This document shows, one piece after another, positions 8,404-15,637 of a stretch of 64,000 nucleotides of DNA; within the stretch, counting starts at the first letter, position 1; each line of letters opens with the position of its first letter. A model generated the notes under the pieces. It was given only the letters and a program-made list of their open reading frames with translations. It made no database searches and was not told the DNA's origin. This stretch comes from Lachnospiraceae bacterium. GTDB taxonomy: Bacteria; Bacillota; Clostridia; Lachnospirales; Lachnospiraceae. The stretch is from NCBI GenBank assembly GCA_015057665.1, contig SVDY01000002.1:1-64000 (forward strand), read 5' to 3'. The translations under genes were made by a program, and so were the position numbers.

Positions 8404-9291
8404 ATGAAAAATGTAGTGATTTTAGAAGCTGACAATCTTGGTCTCTCTGTGTCCGACATGTTAAATCCAAAAGAGCTGAAATTAGTCGGCATCGGCAATT
8501 CCAACATGGATACCTGGAACGTATTCAAGGATATTAAAACCGGCGAATTAAAAGATGAAATCGAAGGACTTCCTATTATGCCTATCGACCTGGCTGTCGC
8601 ATTAGAACCGGACTTAATTGTTGTTGCCGCTGCTACACCGGAGAAAAGCAACGCTTTAAAATACATGGCAATCCGTGCCGGCTTTATGGGTGACATGCTT
8701 TTTATCAGCGATTTATATCAGCAGATTACCGTAAAAGGCGCGGCTCTTCGCAGACTAACAAGAAGATTATACGACTTAGGTGTGGAAGGAAATGTAGCTG
8801 AACTTGGCTGCTACAACGGAGACATCTCCTGGCAGTTGAATGCCCTTATGCCTGACCGTAAACTTTACTTATTCGATACAATGGAAGGTTTTGATGACAG
8901 AGACTTAGCAGTAGAACTGGAAAAAGGATTTACGACAGTAAAACCTAATGAATACATATTCGCCAAAGAAGATTATCTCATGGCGCGCCTTCCATATCCG
9001 GAAAACGTAACGTTAAAAAAAGGCTGGTTCCCGGAAACCGCCTTTGATATAGAAGATGAAAAATTTGCTCTTGTTTATATGGACGCAAGTCTGTATCAGC
9101 CGACTTTCACCGGAATGGAGTACTTTTTCCCACGCATGAGCCAGGGTGGTGTGATTGTTCTGTGTGGTTATGAAGATCCAGCATACGGTGGAATTCGCAA
9201 GGCAATTGAGGATTTAGAAGCAAAATATGGTGCCTTCTTAATTCTTCCTTTAGGAGATCTGACAGGCACAGTCATGATCGTGCATCCATAA
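8404..9291 (+). CDS. TylF-like methyltransferase family protein (second copy)
   Basis: This 295-residue protein has the same two-part layout as the one at 1583: an N-terminal ~100-residue Rossmann-like domain (IMPIDLAVALEPDLIVVAAATPEK) and a C-terminal TylF-like domain with VEGNVAELGCYNGDIS, LYLFDTMEGFDDRDLAVE and VYMDASLYQPTF. The N-terminal glycine loop of the paralogue is replaced by ILEADNLGLS, so nucleotide binding there may be lost or altered. A strong AAGGAG site sets the start. It diverges from a Crp/Fnr gene with shared boxes between them and precedes a membrane protein gene. Function is unassigned. Confidence 0.7.
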   Translation: MKNVVILEADNLGLSVSDMLNPKELKLVGIGNSNMDTWNVFKDIKTGELKDEIEGLPIMPIDLAVALEPDLIVVAAATPEKSNALKYMAIRAGFMGDMLFISDLYQQITVKGAALRRLTRRLYDLGVEGNVAELGCYNGDISWQLNALMPDRKLYLFDTMEGFDDRDLAVELEKGFTTVKPNEYIFAKEDYLMARLPYPENVTLKKGWFPETAFDIEDEKFALVYMDASLYQPTFTGMEYFFPRMSQGGVIVLCGYEDPAYGGIRKAIEDLEAKYGAFLILPLGDLTGTVMIVHP

Positions 9292-9340
9292 ATTTATGGA
9301 TACCTGGTACTTCTATCCTCTCATTTTCAATTAAAAATAC

Positions 9341-9370
9341 GGGAAGCGATTCCTTACGAATCTGCTTCCC
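9341..9370 (+). other. Intercistronic hairpin
   Basis: GGGAAGC-GATTC pairs with GAATC-T-GCTTCCC around a CTTAC loop. There is no T run after it, so it looks like an RNA-stabilising or attenuating hairpin rather than a full terminator. It ends 20 bp before the next ATG. Confidence 0.5.
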
Positions 9371-9390
9371 TGATATTAAGGAGGATTCAT

Positions 9391-9915
9391 ATGAACTTTT
9401 ACAAAAATCATTTTGGTATGATTATTTCATCCGTAATTGCACTCGTACTTTCTCTTTTAATGGCTACCTGCGCTATCTTTGTAGGCGGACGTGCATTTGT
9501 AGTTGTTGACTGGATCAAAAACTGGGGAACTGCATTCCTCACAATCACAATTACCGGTATGTTAATTCCATTGACAGATATTTCTTTTGCACTCGGAAGA
9601 AAATTCGGCTTAAAACCTGAGACAATGCCTCATATTCTGTTAGAAAACTTTGTTGCAACATTATTCTTTAACACAACTGCAACTCTTGTTTTAGCAGCAG
9701 TAAATATCTTCGGAAATGCAGAAATCGAAGCAGCCGTTGCAGCCGGACATATTCCTAGTGTAGGTGCTGTTTACTTACAGAGCTGCCTCCATGACTGGCC
9801 AATTATGTTTGTCATCAGTTTCATCGCAGCCATTCCTGTAACTAAGGTTGCAGTAGGCATTGCAAAAAAAGTATTTGGTGAATTAAAATCTGCAAATTCT
9901 CCACAGAATCATTAA
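9391..9915 (+). CDS. Four-helix integral membrane protein, unknown function
   Basis: This 174-residue protein has four predicted membrane helices at about residues 8-30, 42-65, 85-105 and 128-150, and a short hydrophilic tail. A perfect AAGGAGG site precedes it. The pattern of a short N-terminal helix hairpin followed by a W-rich segment weakly recalls DUF2798 proteins, but I cannot assign it. It follows the second TylF-like gene and is closed by a strong terminator, so the two probably form one unit. It could be a small transporter or membrane anchor. Confidence 0.6.
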   Translation: MNFYKNHFGMIISSVIALVLSLLMATCAIFVGGRAFVVVDWIKNWGTAFLTITITGMLIPLTDISFALGRKFGLKPETMPHILLENFVATLFFNTTATLVLAAVNIFGNAEIEAAVAAGHIPSVGAVYLQSCLHDWPIMFVISFIAAIPVTKVAVGIAKKVFGELKSANSPQNH

Positions 9916-9931
9916 TTTCATAAGAATAGAG

Positions 9932-9963
9932 AAAGCTCTGGGCACCACCGCCAGAGCTTTTTT
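9932..9963 (+). terminator. Terminator after the four-helix membrane protein
   Basis: GAAAGCTCTGG pairs with CCAGAGCTTT around a short loop and runs into six Ts. It separates the TylF/membrane unit from the LRR-VWA-MoxR genes. Confidence 0.85.
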
Positions 9964-10119
9964 ACTTTACGAGGAAACTGTGTTTCCATATAGAAAAAAG
10001 CTATATATGGATCGGATGTAATAAAAATAATACCGGCTTTTCGCTACATACACTACTTGAGAAAAATCTCACTTCTTTCATAATAAAACTAACCTGACTT
10101 TTATAAAGAGGACATCCCC

Positions 10120-11304
10120 ATGCCAGATATGAAAATCCAACAAAAAAATGAAAAGACTTCCTTAATAAAATATACCGGAAAAGAAAAAGAACTGTTTCTT
10201 CCTGATACCATTCATGTCATTGATCAGGCTGCATTTTGTAAATGTGATACATTGGAAGTGGTTCACATTCCTTCTTCTGTTAAAACAATCAAAACAGAAG
10301 CTTTCTATGGATGCCAAAGCTTGCGGGAAATCCATTTTGCAGAAGGACTTTTAGAGATTCACCATCGTTCATTTTGGTTCTGCAATAATCTGACAGAAGT
10401 CATTTTCCCAAAATCTCTTAAGATGATCGGTTCCCGTGCTTTTGAATGCTGTGGAAAACTTGCCTCTGTGAAACTGCAAAATGAAGGTGCCTTTGTCAAT
10501 GAATATGCTTTCAACGAAACACCCTATTGGCATAATGCTTTAAAAAAAGCAGCTCTTTGTTCTCCGAGAAATTATAAAGGAACTCCTCCTGGAGAACTTC
10601 GTCTTCCGGAAGGAGTCACACATATCGATATCTGGGCCTACGCAGGAAGCGGAATCGAGTCTGCCTATCTGCCGAACAGCCTTCGGACCATGGGCATGAG
10701 TGCATTCAAAGACTGCAAGTCTTTAAAAGAAATTTCTCTTACCCCAAACGTATATTGCAATTACAACATGCCCCTTGGTGCCGGCGACGGTATCTTTTCC
10801 GGCTGTACAAAATTAGAACAGATTACCATCCGAGGCAAACTTACCAACTTTATCTGGGATAAGGCCACAGAACCGGAATTTCTAAAGGGATTTGACCCGG
10901 AAAGAACATTTACCGGATGTAATAACCTGAAGCGCATCATTGCCTGGGAGATTCCTCTTTCCAAAATTCCATCCGGCTGGCAAAGATACGCGATCAATGG
11001 CTATATTAGTGATTTGAATCGGGACAAGCATTATCCTCCCGCCATTCGAGAGGAATATGAACGACGTACAACATCGATGAAAGAACAACTGCTGCGAAAA
11101 ACTCAGTTTGATAAAAGCTTTGCTTTATATGAATATCTTATGGCACGCCGATTTGTTACGGAAGAGAATTTCGACTCCTTATTTCATCAGGCGGTTGCGG
11201 CAGAATGTACGGATATCGCTGCCGCCTTATTAGAATATAAGCATACTTGCCTGACAAAATCAGACGAAATTGATTCGCTCTTTGCCGATTTTCATGAACT
11301 ATAA
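10120..11304 (+). CDS. BspA-type leucine-rich-repeat protein
   Basis: This 394-residue protein contains about six to eight BspA/LRR_5-type repeats between residues ~20 and 290. The recurring pattern is a hydrophobic strand, IP(S)SVKTI..AF..C.SL.EI, with AFYGCQSL, AFECCGKL and AFKDCKSL as clear units. No signal peptide, membrane helix or anchor is visible, so it is probably cytoplasmic, unlike the usual surface BspA proteins. The last ~100 residues form a helical tail. It leads a set with a metallopeptidase-like VWA protein and a MoxR AAA+ ATPase, so it may act as their adaptor or substrate selector; that is inference. Confidence 0.8.
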   Translation: MPDMKIQQKNEKTSLIKYTGKEKELFLPDTIHVIDQAAFCKCDTLEVVHIPSSVKTIKTEAFYGCQSLREIHFAEGLLEIHHRSFWFCNNLTEVIFPKSLKMIGSRAFECCGKLASVKLQNEGAFVNEYAFNETPYWHNALKKAALCSPRNYKGTPPGELRLPEGVTHIDIWAYAGSGIESAYLPNSLRTMGMSAFKDCKSLKEISLTPNVYCNYNMPLGAGDGIFSGCTKLEQITIRGKLTNFIWDKATEPEFLKGFDPERTFTGCNNLKRIIAWEIPLSKIPSGWQRYAINGYISDLNRDKHYPPAIREEYERRTTSMKEQLLRKTQFDKSFALYEYLMARRFVTEENFDSLFHQAVAAECTDIAAALLEYKHTCLTKSDEIDSLFADFHEL

Positions 11305-11408
11305 ATTGCTACCGTTTTGTTTCTCCCAACGGATACCTCCCCATCAGGAGTATCTTCTCACATCCGTAAGGAATTCAAAGCAAGATTTTTTCAAATTACA
11401 GGTGCACA

Positions 11409-12914
11409 ATGAAACCAATTACTTCACAACAAGGAGCAGAACAATTAGCAAGAGAAATCTTAGATTTATCCAGAAACACGCTGTTAATCCGGCTCCGTTT
11501 CTTAGAACCAGCCTTATGCCAGCTTCCTTTCGATACAGATTCTCAGATTACTCTGGCCACCGACGGCTTCTGCTTTTACTACAACTTCATACACGTATTA
11601 AAAACATACAGAACCAGCCGCGAACTTCTCATGAGAGACTATCTGCATACTGTTTTTCACTGTATCTTCCATCATCCGTTTATCGGAACGCTGGTAGATT
11701 CCTATGCCTGGAACCTGGCCTGCGATATTGCAGTGGAAGCAGCCCTGTCCGAACTGGAACTTTCCGAACTTTCCTGTTCGCGCTGCATGAAACAACAGGA
11801 GATACTAACGGAACTTAAAGAATACGTTCCTGTACTCACGGCAGAAAAACTGTACCGGCATTTTCACGATTCCGGCATGCCGCCGGAAGAGATGGAAACT
11901 CTTCGAAGTTATTTTCTTGCAGACGAACATGATATGTGGTATCAGTTGTCCAGCGCATCCGATGAATCTAATACTTCTAATCAGAATCCGGACAAGGATT
12001 CTGATTCTGAAACTCAGGAATCAAAAGAAGATTCCGATGACGGCAGTCATGGAGAAGATCAAAAATCCGATTCCCAGACGAAACGTTCTGACTCCGGCTT
12101 TTCGGAAGAAGAGAACGAAGCAGATGCTTCCCCCTCTCCTTCCCCATCCAAAGACGAACAGGAAAAACTCTGGCAAGAAATCGCATCACGCATTCAAACT
12201 GACCTGGAAACTCTTTCCAGACAATACGGCGAAAAAACCGGCACTCTCCTTCAAAACATCAAAGAATGCACCAGAGAAAAGACAGACTACCACGAATTCT
12301 TACGCAAATTTGCTGTGTTGGGAGAAGAAATGCGAATCAATGACGAGGAATTCGACTATATTTATTATACCTATGGCCTGGATCTGTACGAAGATATTCC
12401 TTTAATAGAACCTTTAGAATATAAAGATGTAAAGAAAATCCGTGAATTTGTTATCGCCATCGACACTTCCGCCTCCGTAAAAGGAGAATTAGTCACCTCC
12501 TTTTTACAGAAAACATTCGAAATACTGACTCAGGAAGATGTCTTTTTCAATCAGACGGAACTTCACATCATTGAATGCGATACTTCTATTCAGAATATAA
12601 CCGTCATTCGAAAACAGGAACAACTTCGAAACTATATTTACGGATTGGAACATGCAGACTCTCTTCTCCATGGTTTTGGCGGCACCGACTTCCGCCCCGT
12701 ATTTGCCTATGTAAAAGACAGGCAGGAACAAGGAGACCTCAGGAACTTACAGGGTCTTCTCTATTTTACAGACGGAGATGGCATCTATCCGGAAATGCCT
12801 GCAGACTATCACACTGCATTTCTTTTTACACAAAAAGCGGATGCATCGGTCAAGGTGCCTATTTGGGCTATGAAAGTTTTATTAGATGAAACCAGCATTA
12901 TGGAGTCTGTTTGA
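11409..12914 (+). CDS. DUF2201-like metallopeptidase-fold / VWA domain protein
   Basis: This 501-residue protein has an N-terminal domain resembling the DUF2201 putative metallopeptidase (~1-160), a charged Ser/Asp/Glu-rich linker (~180-250) and a C-terminal VWA-like domain (~340-495). The expected HExxH is degenerate (LHTVFHCIFHH, with Thr in place of Glu), so peptidase activity is doubtful. The metal-ion adhesion site looks complete: DTSAS, GGTD and TDGDG. VWA proteins of this kind pair with MoxR AAA+ ATPases, and one follows 68 bp downstream. The CoxD/CoxE pair of CO dehydrogenase is a precedent for such a couple in molybdenum-enzyme maturation. Confidence 0.8.
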   Translation: MKPITSQQGAEQLAREILDLSRNTLLIRLRFLEPALCQLPFDTDSQITLATDGFCFYYNFIHVLKTYRTSRELLMRDYLHTVFHCIFHHPFIGTLVDSYAWNLACDIAVEAALSELELSELSCSRCMKQQEILTELKEYVPVLTAEKLYRHFHDSGMPPEEMETLRSYFLADEHDMWYQLSSASDESNTSNQNPDKDSDSETQESKEDSDDGSHGEDQKSDSQTKRSDSGFSEEENEADASPSPSPSKDEQEKLWQEIASRIQTDLETLSRQYGEKTGTLLQNIKECTREKTDYHEFLRKFAVLGEEMRINDEEFDYIYYTYGLDLYEDIPLIEPLEYKDVKKIREFVIAIDTSASVKGELVTSFLQKTFEILTQEDVFFNQTELHIIECDTSIQNITVIRKQEQLRNYIYGLEHADSLLHGFGGTDFRPVFAYVKDRQEQGDLRNLQGLLYFTDGDGIYPEMPADYHTAFLFTQKADASVKVPIWAMKVLLDETSIMESV

Positions 12915-12982
12915 TAAAATTCCACTATAATATGACAAAAGAATGATCAGGTTTTGAATTATAAAGATAGAGAGGAACACTT

Positions 12983-14464
12983 ATGAACATAAAAGAAGCA
13001 AAAGAACAAATCAAATACGCCCTAATGGCCTATTTTTCAAAAAACGAGTATGGAAACTATAAGATTCCTTTAAAAAAACAGCGTCCTATCTTCCTCCTTG
13101 GTGCTCCGGGAATCGGCAAAACTGCCATTATGGAACAGATTGCCCAGGAACTGGGTGTTGGCCTTGTCTCCTACTCTATGACTCACCACACAAGACAATC
13201 CGCTTTAGGCCTTCCTAAAATCCTGAAAAAAACATATCAGGAAGAAGAATTCGAAGTCTCCAGATATACCATGTCCGAAATCATCTCCTCCATCTATGAA
13301 CTCATGGAGAAAGCAGGAGTAAAAGAAGGGATTCTCTTCCTCGACGAAATCAACTGTGTGTCCGAGACCCTCGCCCCATCCATGCTTTTATTCCTCCAGT
13401 ACAAGATCTTCGGCGGTCACAAGATTCCTGACGGCTGGACCATTGTAACTGCAGGCAATCCGCCGGAATACAACAAATCCGTCCGCGAATTTGACGTAGT
13501 TACCATGGACCGATTGAAAAAAATTACCGTAGAACCGGATTATTCCGTCTGGAAAGAATATGCCTATCACCAGCATATCCATCCGGCCGTTATGACTTAT
13601 CTGGATATCAAAAAAGACTGTTTCTATCATATGGAATCCTCCATCGATGGGAAACGTTTCGTAACGCCAAGGGGATGGGAAGATTTATCCCAGATGATTA
13701 AGTTATTCGAAGAACTCGCTCTTCCTGTAGATGAAAAACTCATCGCTCAGTATCTGCAGGATGGTAAAATTGCAAAAGATTTTGCCGCCTATTATGACTT
13801 ATTCTCCAAATACCAATCCGACTATCAGATTGACGAGATTCTGTCCGGCAACATTTCCGATGAAATCAAAACGCGGGCAGGAAAAGCCAGATTTGATGAA
13901 AAGGTTGCCTTGCTGGGTCTTTTCTTAGATAAAATGGCCAGGGAGACAAAAGAGCTTTTGAATATGCAAAAAATGCTGCTACAATTATTGGATATTTTAA
14001 AAGAAGTAAAAACAGGTGGTATCGCCATCCTTGAAAAAAGAATTTCCGGCTTTAATAAGCTGCTGCAGACAGGCAGACAGGCAAAAACCCTGTTTGAGAA
14101 TGATTTTCAGATATATTCTGAACTGTCTTCCATTCTTTTATGCTACCAAACCATGCTCGAATCCGGGGATAGTTTTGATACATTAAAAGAGAATTTTAAT
14201 GACAAATTGAAGATTCTTAAATCTGAAGCCTCTCAAATTAAGGAACATTTCACACATTTATTTGAGTTTTATGAGATAACCTATGCCGGCGGACAGGAGA
14301 TATTGCTGCTTGTAACAGAACTTACGGTAAATGAATATACTTCTGCGTTTATCAGCCAGTTTGGGTGTGAGAAGTATTTTGAACATAATCGGGAATTACT
14401 GTTTCATGAGCGGAATAAGGAGATTATAGAAAAATTGGATTTGTTAGAATTCGAAACAGTATAA
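12983..14464 (+). CDS. MoxR-type AAA+ ATPase
   Basis: This 493-residue AAA+ protein has Walker A GAPGIGKTA near residues 35-43, Walker B ILFLDEINC near 113-121, a sensor 1-like TAGNPPEYN segment and a helical C-terminal extension of about 200 residues, longer than typical MoxR. MoxR ATPases remodel or load metals into client enzymes with a VWA partner, and that partner is encoded immediately upstream. AGAGAGGAAC precedes the start. A strong terminator follows the stop. CoxD supports a working hypothesis that the client is one of the nearby molybdenum hydroxylases, but no direct evidence is in the sequence. Confidence 0.85.
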   Translation: MNIKEAKEQIKYALMAYFSKNEYGNYKIPLKKQRPIFLLGAPGIGKTAIMEQIAQELGVGLVSYSMTHHTRQSALGLPKILKKTYQEEEFEVSRYTMSEIISSIYELMEKAGVKEGILFLDEINCVSETLAPSMLLFLQYKIFGGHKIPDGWTIVTAGNPPEYNKSVREFDVVTMDRLKKITVEPDYSVWKEYAYHQHIHPAVMTYLDIKKDCFYHMESSIDGKRFVTPRGWEDLSQMIKLFEELALPVDEKLIAQYLQDGKIAKDFAAYYDLFSKYQSDYQIDEILSGNISDEIKTRAGKARFDEKVALLGLFLDKMARETKELLNMQKMLLQLLDILKEVKTGGIAILEKRISGFNKLLQTGRQAKTLFENDFQIYSELSSILLCYQTMLESGDSFDTLKENFNDKLKILKSEASQIKEHFTHLFEFYEITYAGGQEILLLVTELTVNEYTSAFISQFGCEKYFEHNRELLFHERNKEIIEKLDLLEFETV

Positions 14465-14469
14465 CGTCG

Positions 14470-14511
14470 AAAACCGTCATTGTAAAAATCTTTTTCACAA
14501 TGACGGTTTTA
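14470..14511. terminator. Terminator after the MoxR gene
   Basis: A 14-bp stem (AAAACCGTCATTGT and its complement) surrounds an A/T-rich loop, with T-rich sequence after it. It lies between converging genes and may act in both directions. Confidence 0.85.
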
Positions 14512-14522
14512 TTGTTTTACTA

Positions 14523-14966
14523 TTATAATAATGTCTCATTCCTGTTTTCAAGATTACAAAAACACTCCGTATATTCCCCATTCATGGCAATCTCAAAGAC
14601 CTTGTCCATCCCATGGGCAAGTTTTTCTTGCAGAAAATCCCCTTTCGAAATCCAGCGTATATTACCTTCCACAGATGCACACAGCTCACCTTCATATTCT
14701 TCCGTTTTATAGATAAAGACAAGATACCTGACATCCGCTTCTGCCATCCAGTCATACACACCGCATAATCTGGGATTTTTTATCGTGAGGCCGGTTTCTT
14801 CCTTCACTTCACGAATCATTGCATCCGCCAGTGTCTCCCCATGTTCAACATGACCACCCGGAAATGTCACCCCGGTATAACTGGAGTTCACTTTATCCTG
14901 CACAAGAATAAAATCTCCATTGCAAATCATGCACATATTGGTCAAAACCGTTTTTGTTACTCTCAT
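14523..14966 (-). CDS. NUDIX hydrolase
   Basis: This 147-residue protein carries an intact Nudix box, GHVEHGETLADAMIREVKEETGL (split here as GHVEHGETLADAM then IREVKEETGL), near residues 37-59, preceded by VTFPGG. Such proteins cleave nucleoside diphosphates linked to other groups. The MutT-like length and the RVTKTVLTNMCMI opening fit an 8-oxo-dGTP-diphosphatase-like enzyme, but substrate cannot be fixed. A GGGGCGAG site precedes the ATG. It is followed on the same strand by nothing before the MoxR terminator and lies 26 bp downstream of the hypothetical gene at 14993. Confidence 0.88.
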   Translation of the reverse strand: MRVTKTVLTNMCMICNGDFILVQDKVNSSYTGVTFPGGHVEHGETLADAMIREVKEETGLTIKNPRLCGVYDWMAEADVRYLVFIYKTEEYEGELCASVEGNIRWISKGDFLQEKLAHGMDKVFEIAMNGEYTECFCNLENRNETLL

Positions 14967-14992
14967 AACTCGCCCCTTATCGATACTTTACC

Positions 14993-15376
14993 TTATTCTG
15001 CTTTATTCCGTTCAGCAAGATATCCCGCAAATGCTTCTTTTAACGCATACAATGACATTGCCGCATACCGTCTCATGTCCTCGGTTACTTCCTCTTTTTC
15101 ACACAGAAGTTCTAAGATAATATCAGGTGTCAATAAAACGGTCTTGATAATTGGCATTTCAAAAACAAGTTCAAACATGGCACAAACACAGGCGTGAAGC
15201 AACTGTGGAGCCTCTTCGTTACAGTGGTATCCAAGTTCACTATAAACTTCTCTGTGAATCTTCACTGCAACCAACAGTTCGTTGTTCTTTTCCCTATCAA
15301 TGACATTGCCGACACTGTCAAAATCTTTCATCATAGGATATTGTTCTCTTTTATCATAATAGCTTTCTACTCTCAT
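14993..15376 (-). CDS. Small helical protein, unknown function
   Basis: The protein has 127 residues and a largely helical, soluble composition with no recognisable catalytic motif. A cluster LLHACVCAMFELVFE in the middle has two cysteines. I start it at the ATG at 15376 because AGGAGTG lies seven bases upstream; a longer frame would begin at a TTG that overlaps this ribosome site. It precedes the NUDIX gene by 26 bp and probably forms an operon with it. No family is recognised. Confidence 0.6.
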   Translation of the reverse strand: MRVESYYDKREQYPMMKDFDSVGNVIDREKNNELLVAVKIHREVYSELGYHCNEEAPQLLHACVCAMFELVFEMPIIKTVLLTPDIILELLCEKEEVTEDMRRYAAMSLYALKEAFAGYLAERNKAE

Positions 15377-15480
15377 GTAAATCACTCCTAACAATTATTT
15401 TCTTCATTGTATCATTAGGTAATCGGTTCGAACAGTTAATCTGGCTACATTCAAACTTATCTCTTTAATACAAAAAAATC

Positions 15481-15526
15481 AAAAGGTGCAGCATCCTGAT
15501 TACTTAACAAGACTCTACACCTTTTT
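15481..15526 (-). terminator. Terminator of hydroxylase operon 1
   Basis: The stem AAAAGGTG / CACCTTTT lies past the stop of the FAD subunit gene. It is homologous to the hairpin at 41423-41468, and each sits beside the same small gene or its remnant. Confidence 0.7.
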
Positions 15527-15542
15527 CTAAACCACTATCTAG

Positions 15543-15616
15543 TTACTGTTTCTTATCCTCATCACAAACTAATATCTTTTCTCGAATCAACTCTTTTACT
15601 TCTTTCGGAATATTAA
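15543..15616 (-). pseudogene. 3' remnant of the 64-residue protein gene found at 41486
   Basis: The last ~24 codons (IPKEVKELIREKILVCDEDK plus two residues and stop) match the C terminus of the intact protein at 41486 (IPEEVKELIREKIFVCDEDK) with two changes. No start or upstream half remains: the sequence joins the end of the hydroxylase operon. The neighbouring terminator is also shared, showing that a gene-plus-terminator segment was duplicated and one copy truncated. Confidence 0.8.
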
Positions 15617-15637
15617 ATAAAAATCACATACACTTAA

